Counted from the first letter of the stretch, positions 34,609 to 45,294 are shown. The stretch is 64,000 bases of DNA from Limnothrix sp. CACIAM 69d (GCA_001913845.2 MKGP02000066.1:46486-110485), one strand, 5' to 3'. Notes: generated by a model from the sequence alone, not told the origin. A program made the numbers and translations.

Positions 34609-36510
34609 TCAATCGGTGCCGGGGGCTGTGGCGGCAGGGGAAGCATTGGCCACGGCATAGCCTCGGGGGGTGATCACCTTGCCGCTGTGGGTGAAGGTGC
34701 TGGCGTTGCCAATTAAAACGACGGTGAGCATATCGATCGCCTGTAAATCGACCGTGGCCAAGGTGGCAATGGTGATCTGTTCATCGGGACGATGGAGCGA
34801 TCGAGCCAGAATCACGGGGGTTTCGGGCGATCGCTGGGCCCGCAAAATCTCGAAGGCCGTTTCAATTTGGGTTTGGCGCGTTTGCGATCGGGGGTTATAT
34901 AACGCCACCACAAAGTCTCCGGCCGCCGCCGCCTGCAACCGCTGCACAATGACAGGCCAGGGCGTGAGCAAATCCGACAGGGAAATGGCGCAAAAATCAT
35001 GCATCAGGGGCGCACCCACGCGGGCGGCGGCCGCTTGCAGGGCCGTGATTCCGGGCAGCACTTCCACCGGTGGGGTCTGGCCGTCCCAATGGCGGGCCGC
35101 CAAACATTCCAGCACCAACCCGGCCATGGCATAAATTCCACAGTCACCGGAGGAAACCACAGCCACCCTTAACCCCCGCTCCGCCAGGTCGATCGCCCGT
35201 TCCGCACGCTGCTTTTCGCGGGTGATGGGGCTGCCTTCAATGATTTGCCCCGGATGCAACAGGGGCCGCAGCAGGTCTAGATAGAGTTGATAGCCAATGA
35301 TTACGTCGCACTGGCTGAGGGCGGCGCGGGCGGCGGGGGTGAGCTGATCCAAGGAACCGGGGCCCGTACCAATCAGCCACAACTTGCCCAGGTGGGGGGT
35401 ATATTCCCGATCGGCCCGGGCCAGGGCGATCGTGCAAGCGCCGGAACCACCGTTGGGGGCCCGAAACACCTGTTTTTCCCGGATTAGTTCGGCTCCGTCG
35501 GCCGCCAGCCGGGCCGCGGCTTCCGCTACCGAGGGCGTGCCTACTTCTGAGCGCACCACTTCCGAAGGGTTGGGCACGGCGATCGGGGCCAGGGCGGTGG
35601 CGGTGAACCAACGGGCGGCCAGATCGAGCCGATCGACCAGGGCCAACAAACCCACTTCATCCCGTTTTAGGTCGATCGAACCAATCCCAGCGATCGCCTC
35701 CGGAGCCAGATCCGCTTGCTCTAACACTTGGGCCAAGGCCGCTGCCATCTGACCTTCGGGGGTGTGGCGCTCGCAACCAATGCCAACCCAAAGGGTGCGC
35801 GGATGCCAGGCCACGGCGGGCAAGGGCAAGGGCGGCAAGGGGCGATCGCTAATCCAAACGATCGCCCGCAGATTGGGGGGCAACTCGTCCACCTCTGCCA
35901 AGTCCGCTTCCGACAGAAGCACAAAGGGGTGAAACTCCGGCAACTCCTCAATCCACAGATTCCAACCGCAAGTTTGCACCACACCCACGGTCTCGAACCG
36001 AGCGATCGCGCTGGCCACCCCCAGCCAATCCCCTTGGCCCCGTCGCCAACCGTAGCGATCGCCCAACAGATCGATCGCCGGGAGCTGCTGCCCTTCGGCG
36101 GCACTGGTGATCACCGGCTCCACCGCCAACAGTCCCGCCACCTGTCGGGTCAAGGCATCAGCCCCGCCCAAATGCCCGCCGCAAAGGCTGATCACATGCT
36201 GCCCCGTTTCATCAACGGCCACCACGGCCGGATCGGTGCGTTTGTCTTGTAAATGGGGGGCGATCGCCCGCACCGTGGCCCCCACCGCCAACACAAAAAT
36301 CAGCGGTTGCCCCACCGCCCAGCGATCGGCCACCAGGGCCCGAAAGTCTTCATAGGTGCGAAGGGCATCCCGGGAACCCGCCGCCGCACGGCCCAGGGCC
36401 GAATCCTTCGTCCAAATCACGGAGCCAGGCAGTCCCGCTTGGATTTGTTGGGCCAACCGCAGACCACGAGGCGTGGGCGCTAGGATGGCAACGGAAGGGC
36501 GATCGCTCAT
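34609..36510 (-). CDS. cobJ: Fused CbiG and precorrin-3B C17-methyltransferase (CobJ/CbiH)
   Basis: A 633-residue fusion for cobalamin ring contraction. The first ~360 residues are CbiG-like (ILAPTPRGLRLAQQIQ, FVLAVGATVRAIAPHL, SLCGGHLGGADALTRQVA; the C-terminal CbiG part has LWVGIGCERHTPEGQMAAAL and LKRDEVGLLALV). CbiG opens the lactone of cobalt-precorrin-5A. From about 370 the SAM-dependent tetrapyrrole methylase follows: LWLIGTGPGSLDQLTPAA, GYQLYLDLLRPLL, VAVVSSGDCGIYAMAGL, PLMHDFCAISLSDLLTPW, VALYNPRS. The two parts act in the same pathway. Such fusions are known in cyanobacteria. It starts at ATG 36508-36510, divergent from the lipoprotein gene at 36577. Confidence 0.93.
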   Translation of the reverse strand: MSDRPSVAILAPTPRGLRLAQQIQAGLPGSVIWTKDSALGRAAAGSRDALRTYEDFRALVADRWAVGQPLIFVLAVGATVRAIAPHLQDKRTDPAVVAVDETGQHVISLCGGHLGGADALTRQVAGLLAVEPVITSAAEGQQLPAIDLLGDRYGWRRGQGDWLGVASAIARFETVGVVQTCGWNLWIEELPEFHPFVLLSEADLAEVDELPPNLRAIVWISDRPLPPLPLPAVAWHPRTLWVGIGCERHTPEGQMAAALAQVLEQADLAPEAIAGIGSIDLKRDEVGLLALVDRLDLAARWFTATALAPIAVPNPSEVVRSEVGTPSVAEAAARLAADGAELIREKQVFRAPNGGSGACTIALARADREYTPHLGKLWLIGTGPGSLDQLTPAARAALSQCDVIIGYQLYLDLLRPLLHPGQIIEGSPITREKQRAERAIDLAERGLRVAVVSSGDCGIYAMAGLVLECLAARHWDGQTPPVEVLPGITALQAAAARVGAPLMHDFCAISLSDLLTPWPVIVQRLQAAAAGDFVVALYNPRSQTRQTQIETAFEILRAQRSPETPVILARSLHRPDEQITIATLATVDLQAIDMLTVVLIGNASTFTHSGKVITPRGYAVANASPAATAPGTD

Positions 36511-36576
36511 GGGTTGGGTGCCAGGAAGAGACAGGACTTTTCAGCTTACCGACTGAGGGGCGAGGGTTAATCAACA

Positions 36577-38556
36577 GTGAGTAAAAAAACTAGCGCCTAC
36601 GGATGGGTGGCCACGATCGGCTGGGTGATGGTGGCGGGTTGTGCGGTTCAGGCGGAAGCCCCCCGATCGCCCCAATCCTCACCCATGGAGCGATCGCCCC
36701 AATCTTCACCCGAACAGCAATCGCCCAACCCCAGCCCGATCGCCGCCAATATCCCGATCGTTCCGCCCGACGGAGCCAACCCTTGGCCCGCCGAGTGGGA
36801 AGCGGCCTACCAAGCCCGAGGACGGGCCCTAATTGCCCAATTCGCCAACCCCAAAACCTATGGCAATGGCTATTTTGAAAACGAAAAAAAGTCCTATCCC
36901 AAGGCCATGCTGGACTTTTTGGCGGGCAACCGCGATCGGGCGATCGCCTTCCTGCAAAAAACCGACCCGATCCCCAGCAGCACTGAGCATACCCTTGGCA
37001 TTGATTTCTATCCCGCCTTTACCCTGAAAGGGCAGGTGCGCAAATATTTCTATTTTGGGCAATTTCTCGATCCGGCCTATCGCGATCGGATGAAGCAGGG
37101 AGCCGCCCTCTGGACAAAGTTGGATCCCCTAAAGCAGTTTTTCAGCACCCCGCAGCCCTTTTGGAATCGATCGCGCGATAACTGCATCACCTGGGTGGAT
37201 TGCCGCAACACTGATAATTTGCGATCGATGCGAGAAACGGCCGTTTATCTGTTTGCTATGGAAGCTGGCAACCGAGAAACCGCCGCCATTTACCGCGATC
37301 GCCTGCAAAGTTTCGCCCGCAATCTTTACAAAATTGGCCAGGGAGAGTGGGACTCGGAAACCTACTGGGGCCACACATTCACCGCCTGGCTGAATCTCTA
37401 CGACTTTGCACCGGAACCGGAAATGCGGGCCACCGCCAAGGCCGCCCTGGATTGGTTAAGCATCACCGGAGCGCTGAAATATTGGCGCGGTGGCTTTGGG
37501 GGCCCCAGCAAGCGTGACGCTAGCAAGGGAAATGCGCCCTTGACGGCTTTGGCGAGCAAACTGCTGAATTTATATTTTGGGGAGGCGATCGCCCCGGATC
37601 CGGATCCCGACCCCGATGGTGTTCATGCCCTCACCAGTGGTTACCGACCGCCGGCCGTGGCGGTGGCCCTGGCGCGCAAACGGTTCGATCGCCCCCAAGA
37701 AGTGTTTGCGGGCAAACCCACCTATGAACATTGGAAACCGGGGGCGCGCGATCGCCCGTTGTATTACGAAACGCTCTACTTTGGCCGCACCTTTCAATTG
37801 GGCAGCCTGGCCCAAGGGTCGATCGATGATGTGAACGGTTTTAAACTGCTAGCCACGAATCCCAGCCGGGGCGTGGATTACCTGCTGGCCGGTTCCGGGG
37901 TGAATCCCGAGAAAATTTCTACCCACCACCAACCGGACACCCACGACGCGATCGGGCAGTTTGGGCCCCTGTTGGTGTGGCTGAATGACGGGCGGGCCCC
38001 GTTTCAGTGGAGTTTGCCCCAAGCGGCCGCCAGCGAAACGGCCCAAACCGCCGCCGGTCAGCCGGTTTTGTTTTGGCAGTTGGCCGAAACTTGGATTGCC
38101 ATTTACCCGATCGGGCTGACGCTGCCCCAGGTAAACAACAGCGAAATCACCCAACTGCAAAAGCGCTATCCCACGGATCAACTGTGGGTGGCCCGCCCCG
38201 ATCGCCCTGCTGGAACCCTCACGGGCTGGGCCATGGAGGTTGGAGAACCGGGAGCCGATCGCAATTTCGCTGCGTTTCGGGCGGCGGTGTTGGGGCGATC
38301 GCGCTGGGTTGTGAACCAAAATACAGTCACTTTCACCGGTTCCCAGGGCGATCAACTGGCCGTGACCCAACGGGGGGCCGATCGCCCGGTTGTGAAACGC
38401 AACGGGGAAACGCTCGATTGGGGCCAGTTTGCGGCCTATCGATCGCGCAACCCAGCCCGCCCCGATCGACCATTGATCACCCAAGATTGGGAAGGGGGCA
38501 CCCTCCGCGTGATCGTTGGCGATCAAACCTGGACAGGCTCCGCTCCCGATCGCTAG
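36577..38556 (+). CDS. Large lipoprotein of unknown function (possible alpha/alpha-toroid enzyme)
   Basis: A 659-residue lipoprotein. The short signal (VATIGWVMVAGC) ends in a lipobox with Cys at about residue 22. A low-complexity Ser/Pro/Gln stretch (about 28-60) is followed by a folded region. Helical pairs with aromatic-rich motifs (FWNRSRDNCITWVDCRNTDN, DSETYWGHTFTAWLNLYDFA, LDWLSITGALKYWRGGFGG) recall the alpha/alpha-toroid of polysaccharide lyases and heparinase-like proteins. The C-terminal 200 residues look beta-rich. I infer a periplasmic carbohydrate-active role only weakly. The start is GTG at 36577. It converges on a two-component pair. Confidence 0.65.
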   Translation: MSKKTSAYGWVATIGWVMVAGCAVQAEAPRSPQSSPMERSPQSSPEQQSPNPSPIAANIPIVPPDGANPWPAEWEAAYQARGRALIAQFANPKTYGNGYFENEKKSYPKAMLDFLAGNRDRAIAFLQKTDPIPSSTEHTLGIDFYPAFTLKGQVRKYFYFGQFLDPAYRDRMKQGAALWTKLDPLKQFFSTPQPFWNRSRDNCITWVDCRNTDNLRSMRETAVYLFAMEAGNRETAAIYRDRLQSFARNLYKIGQGEWDSETYWGHTFTAWLNLYDFAPEPEMRATAKAALDWLSITGALKYWRGGFGGPSKRDASKGNAPLTALASKLLNLYFGEAIAPDPDPDPDGVHALTSGYRPPAVAVALARKRFDRPQEVFAGKPTYEHWKPGARDRPLYYETLYFGRTFQLGSLAQGSIDDVNGFKLLATNPSRGVDYLLAGSGVNPEKISTHHQPDTHDAIGQFGPLLVWLNDGRAPFQWSLPQAAASETAQTAAGQPVLFWQLAETWIAIYPIGLTLPQVNNSEITQLQKRYPTDQLWVARPDRPAGTLTGWAMEVGEPGADRNFAAFRAAVLGRSRWVVNQNTVTFTGSQGDQLAVTQRGADRPVVKRNGETLDWGQFAAYRSRNPARPDRPLITQDWEGGTLRVIVGDQTWTGSAPDR

Positions 38557-38573
38557 ATCAAGAAATTGCTCAA

Positions 38574-39293
38574 TCAGGGCGACTCGCGCAAAACATAACC
38601 AACCCCCCGCAAAGTGTGGATCAGGCGAGGGCGCTGGGCCATTTCTAATTTGATCCGCAAGGCTCGGATGTAGACTTCCACAATGTTAGATTCGCCGCCA
38701 AAGTGATTGCCCCAAACGGATTCCAACAGTCGATCGCGCGAAATGACCTGACGGGGATGGCGCAACAAAAACTCCAGCAAATCAAACTCCTTGGCCGTTA
38801 AGTCCACCCGATCGCCCCCGCGTTGCACCTCCCTGGTCAGCGGATTCAGGGTCAAATCTGCCAGGGTGATTTGATCGGGTTCGTGGGGCGAAACTCGCCG
38901 CAAATGGGCCCGCACCCGCGCCAACAGCTCCGCGATGCTGAAGGGTTTCACCACATAATCATCCGCGCCCGCATTCAAACCCGTGACCCGATCGAGAATT
39001 TCATCCCGGGCCGTCAACAGAATAATGGGGGCCTGCAATCCCGTTTCTCGCAACCGCAGACAAAGATCCAAACCCGACAGCCCCGGCAACATCCAATCCA
39101 AAATCAGCAGATCCGGCGACGGGTGCGATCGAGCAGCGTTCAGCCCCTCCAGTCCTGTGGTTGCCACGGTTACCCCGTAGCCCTCCAGTTCCAATTCTCC
39201 CGCCACAAATTGCGCCAAATTGGCATCATCTTCCACCACCAGAATTCGGGCTGTGGGGGGATTGAGCTTCAAGGGTGAAACCATAATGGCCAT
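38574..39293 (-). CDS. OmpR-family response regulator
   Basis: A 239-residue transcription regulator. The receiver domain (about 16-130) has ILVVEDDANLAQFV, the acceptor Asp in LLILDWMLPGLSG, ILLTARDE, and DYVVKPF. The winged-helix DNA-binding domain (about 140-239) has DLTLNPLTREVQRGG, LTAKEFDLLEFLLRHP, the recognition helix region SNIVEVYIRALRIKLE, and HTLRGVGYVL. The frame opens at TTG 39296, but ATG at 39291-39293 is the likelier start. It begins 3 bases after the stop of the kinase gene, so the two are co-translated and form a pair. Target genes are unknown. Confidence 0.92.
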   Translation of the reverse strand: MAIMVSPLKLNPPTARILVVEDDANLAQFVAGELELEGYGVTVATTGLEGLNAARSHPSPDLLILDWMLPGLSGLDLCLRLRETGLQAPIILLTARDEILDRVTGLNAGADDYVVKPFSIAELLARVRAHLRRVSPHEPDQITLADLTLNPLTREVQRGGDRVDLTAKEFDLLEFLLRHPRQVISRDRLLESVWGNHFGGESNIVEVYIRALRIKLEMAQRPRLIHTLRGVGYVLRESP

Positions 39294-39296
39294 CAA

Positions 39297-40898
39297 TCAC
39301 GGATTGATCAATTGATCAACGGATGGATCGGATGCAGAGGACATGGGCCAGCGAGGAAGTCTGATCGTGAAGGTGCTGCCCAGGCCCGGTTGCGATTGCA
39401 GATCGATGCGGCCGCCCATCCCTTCCACGGCTCCCTTGGCGATCGCCAGGCCCAAGCCCGTGCCATCGCGCGATCGGGTCATTTCATCTTCGCCCCGATA
39501 GAAGCGCTCAAAGACCCGGGCTTGTTGATCCGGAGGAATGCCCATGCCGCGATCGCGCACTTCAATGGTGGCCCAGTCCGCCTGATCACTCAGTTGCAGG
39601 GTCACGGGCTGTTCGGGGGCGGAATATTTCACGGCATTATCGAGCAAATTCCGAATGGCGCGGGTCAAGCGATCGCGGTCAGCCAACACCACCACATCCT
39701 CCGCCACCAGATGCAAATGGATGGGCCGATCGCAGGCCAGCCGTTGCCAGTCCGTCACCTCTGACAGCAGGGTATTCAGGACGATCGGCGCTTGCCGCAA
39801 GTGTAGTTGCCGATTGTCAATGCGGGCCAGATCTAACAAGTCCTGCAACATGCGCACGGTGCGATCGGCCTCCGCTTCCGCCGTGGTCAAGGCTTGCAAC
39901 TGATAGTCATTCAGGTTGGTGCTGCGCCGCAGGAGGCTTTGCAAATAACCCAACACCACCGTGAGCGGGGTGCGCAATTCATGGGAAACATTGCCCACAA
40001 ACTGCCGCTGCTGTTCCCAAGACCGCGACAGCCGCGCCAACATCTCATTGAAGGCTTGGGCTAAGCCCCGCACTTCATCGGGGGCCCCTTGCAACTCCAG
40101 GCGGGCCCCGGCCAAGTCATCGGCAGAAACGGCGCTGGCCACTTGGCTCATGGTGGCCAAGGGCATGAGGGCTAAGCGAATTCGCCGCCCGATCGCCCCC
40201 AGTGCAACCACCATGGCTAAACCGTTCACCAACCACAGCAGCCGCAAACTGCCATGGAGCTTGTGCCAATCATGGCTCACGTCTTGGGCAAAGTAGACCC
40301 GCCCGATCGCCCGGCCCCGTACCGTCAAGGGCTGCTCGCATAAAACCCAAACTCGGCCATCGCGGTGAACAATGGTCAACCGTTGGGCCGCGGCCGGTAA
40401 AGACTGCACCAAATTACGGACGATCTGATAGTTCTGATCATCTTTGGGTTGAGCCAGCAAGCGCCCTTGATCATCGGTGACCCAAGCCAACAGCCCCGCC
40501 ATGGCCACCTTGTCAATGGTGGTGGTTAATCCGCTGGCTAATCCCTCGTGCTGATCGTAGAGGGCCAACTCCTCGGGAAAACGCTGGGAAATATAACTGA
40601 GGGTTTGCTTGTGGGCGGTGGCGAGGGTCTGTTCCATTTGCCAGGTAGACCAAAGGGCCGCTGTGCTCAGGCTCAAGACCGCGATCGCCCCTAACTCAAG
40701 GGTGAGTCGCCCCTGCAACGATGACCACCGCCAGCCCGATCGGCCCAATGGCCCCGATCGATCGCCTGTGGCGGGTTGCGGGGTGATCGAGTCAGTCCCC
40801 GTCTTGGGCAGACTTGGGGTTGCGATTTGGGGCGATCGCTGGGAGGGCTTAGGCCACCAATTCGTTATTCGTCCCCGAAGCACTTGAGTGAACAGCAT
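39297..40898 (-). CDS. Membrane sensor histidine kinase
   Basis: A 533-residue kinase paired with the regulator at 38574. A Pro/Ser-rich cytoplasmic N-terminus (to about 55) precedes a first membrane helix (about 68-85: LTLELGAIAVLSLSTAALW). A periplasmic sensor domain of about 130 residues follows, then a second membrane helix (about 220-240: LLWLVNGLAMVVALGAIG) and a HAMP-type linker (PLATMSQVASAVSADD). HisKA has the phospho-acceptor in FVGNVSHELRTPLTVVLGY. The HATPase has NLLDNAVKYSA, VRDRGMGIPP, FERFYRG and GTGLGLAIAKG. All catalytic boxes are intact. The signal sensed is unknown. Confidence 0.92.
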   Translation of the reverse strand: MLFTQVLRGRITNWWPKPSQRSPQIATPSLPKTGTDSITPQPATGDRSGPLGRSGWRWSSLQGRLTLELGAIAVLSLSTAALWSTWQMEQTLATAHKQTLSYISQRFPEELALYDQHEGLASGLTTTIDKVAMAGLLAWVTDDQGRLLAQPKDDQNYQIVRNLVQSLPAAAQRLTIVHRDGRVWVLCEQPLTVRGRAIGRVYFAQDVSHDWHKLHGSLRLLWLVNGLAMVVALGAIGRRIRLALMPLATMSQVASAVSADDLAGARLELQGAPDEVRGLAQAFNEMLARLSRSWEQQRQFVGNVSHELRTPLTVVLGYLQSLLRRSTNLNDYQLQALTTAEAEADRTVRMLQDLLDLARIDNRQLHLRQAPIVLNTLLSEVTDWQRLACDRPIHLHLVAEDVVVLADRDRLTRAIRNLLDNAVKYSAPEQPVTLQLSDQADWATIEVRDRGMGIPPDQQARVFERFYRGEDEMTRSRDGTGLGLAIAKGAVEGMGGRIDLQSQPGLGSTFTIRLPRWPMSSASDPSVDQLINP

Positions 40899-41200
40899 GG
40901 GAACCTTTGCCTCAGGGTCGCTTTCCCAGTTTAAACCCGTTCCAACCAGCCGATCGAGACTGGCTGAAACGGGTTAGGGCCTGTCATGGGTTTAATCGTA
41001 GGGGGTCTCCACGCCCAGCCCCTGCGATCCCGGTTCCAGGGCTGGGCGGGGTTGTGGCGATCACTCGGGTTAGGGTTGGGAGACCCAACCCCTACGGCGA
41101 TGGAAATGACGACAGGCCATCAAGCCCCTTGCTCCCTACGATCTTCTCGGTGGAATCAGGGTTTCAGGCAAGAGGATCTCGGACAATTTGCCGACAAGCC
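40899..41200. other. Intergenic region between argG and the kinase gene, mostly repeat
   Basis: About 300 bp. Most of it is the composite palindromic element at 40977-41118. Just left of it, AACCCGTT ... AACGGGTT (40935-40975) is a hairpin that could terminate or bracket the element. No gene is seen. Confidence 0.5.
40977..41118. repeat. Family A element with a different palindromic interior
   Basis: The left end GGGCCTGTCATGG follows TA (40975-40976). The right end is TGACGACAGGCC at 41107-41118, and the last C and TA have changed. The interior does not carry the usual core. Instead CGTAGGGGGTCTCC at about 41001 and GGAGACCCAACCCCTACG at about 41080 form a long imperfect inverted repeat around a second GGGCTGGGC pairing. 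Just outside the right end, TCAAGCCCCTTG looks like half of the usual core. Confidence 0.75.
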
Positions 41201-42406
41201 CTAGCCTTGGCGCAGTTTTTCTGACCAAACCCGCGTCGGCAGACCCCAAACATAGATGAAGCCCTCGGCGGCCTTGTGGTCAAACTCATCATCAGACCCG
41301 TAGGTGGCCAGTTCCGGCGTGTAAAGACTCTGTTCGGACTTGCGACCGACGATCGCCGCATTGCCCTTGAACAATTTGATCCGCACCGTGCCGGTGACCC
41401 GCTTTTGGGTTTCGTTAATGAATCCGTCCAGAGCCGCCTTCAAGGGGCTGTACCAGAGACCGTTGTAGATCAATTGGCTGTAGGTTTCTTCGATGCCGCG
41501 CTTGTAGTGGCTCACATCGGCGGTCAGGGTCAGGCTTTCCAGATCCCGGTGGGCGGCGATCAGCACCGACAGGGCCGGCACTTCATAGATTTCGCGGGAC
41601 TTAATCCCCACCAGGCGGTTTTCCACCATGTCGATTCGGCCGATGCCATGGTTGCCGACGCGGGTGTTGAGTTCCTCAATCAGGGCGATCGAGTCCAAGG
41701 TGCGGCCGTCCAGGGTGACCGGCGTGCCCGTTTCAAAGCCGATTTCCACGTAGTCCGGCTCATCCGGTGTGTCGGCGATCGCCTTGGTCATCAGGTAAAT
41801 TTCTTCCGGCGGCTCCGTCCAGGGATCCTCGAGGGGGCCCGCTTCAATGCTGCGGCCCAGCAGGTTGCGATCGATGCTGAAGGGCGACTTTTTCTTGACG
41901 GGCGCGGGAATCCCGAACTTTTCCCCGTAGGCGATCGTTTCTTCGCGGCTGAAGCCCCACTCGCGAGCCGGAGCCAACACCTTGATGGTGGGATCGAGGG
42001 CCGCGATCGCCACATCAAACCGCACTTGGTCGTTGCCTTTGCCCGTGCAGCCGTGGGCTACCGCGTCTGCGCCATATTCCGCCGCCGCCTCCACGAGCGC
42101 CTTGGCAATCAGCGGACGCGCCAGGGCCGTTGACAGGGGATAGCGGTTTTCGTAAAGGGCATTGGCCCGCAGGGCCGGGAACGCATAATCCTGCACAAAC
42201 TCGGCCCGCAGATCCGCCACCAACGAAGTACTGGCTCCGGAGTCGAGGGCTTTTTGCTTGATGGGGCCCAGTTCGTCGCCTTGCCCCAAGTCGGCGGCCA
42301 GGGTAATGACTTCTTCAACGCCCCATTCCTGCATCAGGTAGGGAATGCAAACGGAGGTATCCACACCGCCGGAGTAGGCGAGGACAACTTTCTTGGCGCG
42401 ACCCAT
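41201..42406 (-). CDS. argG: Argininosuccinate synthase
   Basis: It joins citrulline and aspartate using ATP in arginine synthesis. The 401-residue protein has the N-type PP-loop [12 protein letters not shown] near the start, then [34 protein letters not shown], and [15 protein letters not shown], all diagnostic. The length is standard. The start is ATG 42404-42406. It stands apart from the nitrate genes but on the same strand. Spacing (about 220 bp) and repeat content argue against shared transcripts. Confidence 0.97.
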   Translation of the reverse strand: MGRAKKVVLAYSGGVDTSVCIPYLMQEWGVEEVITLAADLGQGDELGPIKQKALDSGASTSLVADLRAEFVQDYAFPALRANALYENRYPLSTALARPLIAKALVEAAAEYGADAVAHGCTGKGNDQVRFDVAIAALDPTIKVLAPAREWGFSREETIAYGEKFGIPAPVKKKSPFSIDRNLLGRSIEAGPLEDPWTEPPEEIYLMTKAIADTPDEPDYVEIGFETGTPVTLDGRTLDSIALIEELNTRVGNHGIGRIDMVENRLVGIKSREIYEVPALSVLIAAHRDLESLTLTADVSHYKRGIEETYSQLIYNGLWYSPLKAALDGFINETQKRVTGTVRIKLFKGNAAIVGRKSEQSLYTPELATYGSDDEFDHKAAEGFIYVWGLPTRVWSEKLRQG

Positions 42407-42627
42407 GTATTTTGCTCAAGCTGCGAGAAAACAACCCCATATTGTAGGCACGGCCCGGGCGATCGCAACGGTCAGTTAGCGTACCAACTTTGAGGACTTC
42501 TTGACTTTGGAGTGACTTGGGAATGATTTTGCATGGTTGGCATCGATGGTTGAGCAATGGGGCCGCAACCGAAAATGGCTCATGAGTCTTTTAATTAGCC
42601 CCCCAATTAGCACTCTGATTCGCCTTC

Positions 42628-42936
42628 CTAAAGCTTGGCTTGGTAGTCATCGATCGCCTGATAAAGCCGTTCTACCTCCCGATCGGGAATGAAATCCAGC
42701 AGGGGAATCGATCGCTTGCCGGCCCCAATTTCGATCGCCATTTCCCCTAACAAAGCGGTCAGTTTGGCACGGCTGAAGGTGCGATCGAGCAAGAGAGGAT
42801 AGATTTTTTCAGCGAGGGCACTGTGCAAATGGGCATGGGCCAAATCGAGATGCCATTTGGCAATGTCCAGATAGGCCACATCGCCCATCTCTGCGGCCAG
42901 GGTTTCGATCGCTTCATTACTGACAGATTTCGACAT
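42628..42936 (-). CDS. DUF3181 family protein
   Basis: A 102-residue protein of a small cyanobacterial family of unknown function. Recognisable blocks are AYLDIAKWHLDLAHAHLH, LAEKIYPLLLDR, and the C-terminal VERLYQAIDDYQ. It is probably soluble, since no membrane segment or signal is present. It begins 36 bp after the narB stop on the same strand, so it is likely the last gene of the nitrate operon. A direct role in nitrate reduction is not established. Confidence 0.82.
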   Translation of the reverse strand: MSKSVSNEAIETLAAEMGDVAYLDIAKWHLDLAHAHLHSALAEKIYPLLLDRTFSRAKLTALLGEMAIEIGAGKRSIPLLDFIPDREVERLYQAIDDYQAKL

Positions 42937-42972
42937 TTCAGCACCTGCGGTTGATTTGGATAACTTGCAGAC

Positions 42973-45111
42973 TCAATTATCCGGATTACTGGGCGGTGAG
43001 GCCAGCTTTTGCAACTGAACCGCACAGGCCTTCAGTTCCGGTTCAAAGGAGTCGGGACAAGCTTCCGGATGGGTGAGGGCATTGGCTTCGGCCCCGTCAC
43101 CCCACAGGGATCCCCAATGCATGGGCACAAACACGGTTCCCGGCGCGATCGCCCGGGTCACCTTGGCCGGAAACCGCCCATCGCCTCGGCGTGACTTCAC
43201 CGCCACCCAATCGCCCTCCCGGATGCCCAAGGGTTCCGCATCCTTGGGATGAATTTCGATGAAGGGATTTGGGTGCAGCTTTTTGATTTTTTCAATTCGA
43301 CCGGTGCGGGTTTGGGTGTGCCAATGGCCATAGAGCCGGCCCACGGTCAACACGAAGGGATAGGCCGCATCGGGTGGTTCCGCCAGCCCGCGCGAGTGAA
43401 CCGCCAGAAATTGGGCCCGCCGATCGGGGGTGTGGAATTGCCCATCGGTATACAACCGTTTGGTGGGGGCTGGCTGTGGAGGGTCGATCGCCCCGTCCGC
43501 CGGGAACGGCCATTGTTGAGGGCCGGCGGTTCTGAGCCGATCGTGGCTCAAACCGGTCATGTCGCAGGGACGGCCTTGGGTCAGTTGCACAAATTCGCCG
43601 TAGACCTCCGCCGAGGATTGGAACCAAAACTGTTCTTGGAAGCCGAGCCGTCGGCCCACCTCCGCAAAGATGGCCCAATCTTCCTTGGCCTCTCCCGGAG
43701 GGGGCTGAAACGCCTGGGAAAGGGTCACCATCCGCTCGGAATTGGTCATCGTGCCGGTTTTTTCGCTCCATTGGGTGGCAGGCAACAGCAAATGGGCAAA
43801 GGCGCTGGTTTCCGTGGGGTAATAGGCTTCTTGATAGATCGTGAAGGGCGATCGGCTCAGGGCGGCTTTGGTGCGGTTCAGGTCGGGAAAACTCACGGCG
43901 GGATTGGTGGCCGCAATCCACAACAGGCCCACCGCTCCCGCCTCCAGCCCTTCCACAATTTCCCAGGCGGCCCGGCCCGGTGTGGGGGAAATGCGGCCCG
44001 GGGGCAGGTTCCAAAAGGCCTCCACTTCGGCCCGGTGCTGGGGATTGGTCACGGAGCGATAGCCCGGCAGCAACCGCGACAAGCCGCCGGCCTCGCGGCC
44101 GCCCATGGCGTTGGGCTGGCCGGTGAGGGAAAAGGGCCCCGCGCCCGGTTTGCCCATTTGCCCTGTGAGCAGATGCAGGTTAATGATGCTGCGCACTTTG
44201 GCTGTGCCTTCGGAGGATTGGTTAATGCCCATGGACCAAAGGGACAAGACCCGATCGCTCTGGGCCCAAATTCGGGCCGCCGCCTCGATCGACTCCACCG
44301 AAATGCCGCATTGCTCGGCCACGCGATCGGGCTGGTAATGTTGCAGCAGATCTTCGTAGGCTGCGAAGCCGCCCGTGTGAGCTTCGATATAGGCGCGATC
44401 GATCTGATCCCACTTCAGCAACAGGTGGGCCATGCCGTTCAGTAAGTCGATGTCCGTGCCGGGGCGAATGGGCAAATGGAGATCGGCCACCTGACCCGTT
44501 TCGGTGCAGCGGGGATCCACCACCACCAATCGCACCCGATCGGGGTTGGCCTTGTGGTGTTTGCGGAACCGGTTAAAGACGATCGGGTGACACTCGGCCG
44601 TATTCGTCCCGATCGCGAACAGGCAATCCGCCAGCTCCAAATCGTCATAGCTACAGGGGGGCCCATCGGCCCCAAAGCTGCGTAAGTAGCCCGAGACGGC
44701 CGAAGACATACAAAGCCGCGAATTGGCATCAAAATTGTTGGTTCCCAGGCAACCCTTGATCAGCTTTTGGGCCGTGTAGTAATCCTCCGTGACAAACTGC
44801 CCGGAGCCATACATACAAAGGCCATCGGGCCCTTGGTTGGCCAAAACAGTTTGGATGCGATCCACGATCGCCTCAAAGGCCTCGTCCCAACTAATCCGCT
44901 GAAAGTCCTGATCCAAAGCGGATCGCCACAGGGGGTATAGCAGCCGATCTCGGTCGATCGACTCCAAAATCGTTGCCCCTTTTACGCAAACCATGCCTTG
45001 GCTGGAAGGATGGGCCCGATCGCCCCGCACCTTCGGCCCCGCTGGCCCTTGCACCACTTCCAAACCACACCCCACACCGCAGTAGGGACAAACGGTTCTG
45101 ACAGATTCCAT
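42973..45111 (-). CDS. narB: Ferredoxin-nitrate reductase
   Basis: It reduces nitrate to nitrite with electrons from ferredoxin and contains a molybdenum cofactor and a [4Fe-4S] cluster. The N-terminal cluster motif is [12 protein letters not shown], with the last Cys in GMVCVKGA. Molybdopterin-domain motifs include [26 protein letters not shown] and [15 protein letters not shown]. The C-terminal beta-barrel domain has [16 protein letters not shown] and VFVPMHWG. At 712 residues it matches cyanobacterial NarB and lacks the extra domains of heterotrophic Nas. It lies about 180 bp downstream of nrtD in the nirA-nrtABCD-narB order. Confidence 0.97.
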   Translation of the reverse strand: MESVRTVCPYCGVGCGLEVVQGPAGPKVRGDRAHPSSQGMVCVKGATILESIDRDRLLYPLWRSALDQDFQRISWDEAFEAIVDRIQTVLANQGPDGLCMYGSGQFVTEDYYTAQKLIKGCLGTNNFDANSRLCMSSAVSGYLRSFGADGPPCSYDDLELADCLFAIGTNTAECHPIVFNRFRKHHKANPDRVRLVVVDPRCTETGQVADLHLPIRPGTDIDLLNGMAHLLLKWDQIDRAYIEAHTGGFAAYEDLLQHYQPDRVAEQCGISVESIEAAARIWAQSDRVLSLWSMGINQSSEGTAKVRSIINLHLLTGQMGKPGAGPFSLTGQPNAMGGREAGGLSRLLPGYRSVTNPQHRAEVEAFWNLPPGRISPTPGRAAWEIVEGLEAGAVGLLWIAATNPAVSFPDLNRTKAALSRSPFTIYQEAYYPTETSAFAHLLLPATQWSEKTGTMTNSERMVTLSQAFQPPPGEAKEDWAIFAEVGRRLGFQEQFWFQSSAEVYGEFVQLTQGRPCDMTGLSHDRLRTAGPQQWPFPADGAIDPPQPAPTKRLYTDGQFHTPDRRAQFLAVHSRGLAEPPDAAYPFVLTVGRLYGHWHTQTRTGRIEKIKKLHPNPFIEIHPKDAEPLGIREGDWVAVKSRRGDGRFPAKVTRAIAPGTVFVPMHWGSLWGDGAEANALTHPEACPDSFEPELKACAVQLQKLASPPSNPDN

Positions 45112-45294
45112 GGATTAATTAAAACAACCTCTAAGTTGCGAATACGTTTACGTTGTGAAAATAAGTCCAGCCGCAGCTAGGCAACGATCCCAGCGGGCCA
45201 TGAGTCAAAAAAATGCCCCTGGCGGGGCGTTGAACTGAATGTTGAACTGAGAAAAAAGCAAAGCCCAGAGCTGATCGGGGGCCGACCCTAGGGC

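Noticed and set aside
36511..36576. Possible cobalamin riboswitch upstream of cbiG-cobJ
   Set aside because: Only 66 bp separate the divergent genes, too short for that riboswitch, and no B12-box-like sequence is visible.
41276..42133. 285-codon open frame antisense to argG
   Set aside because: argG is unmistakable on the minus strand; the antisense frame shows only His/Gln/Arg-rich noise.
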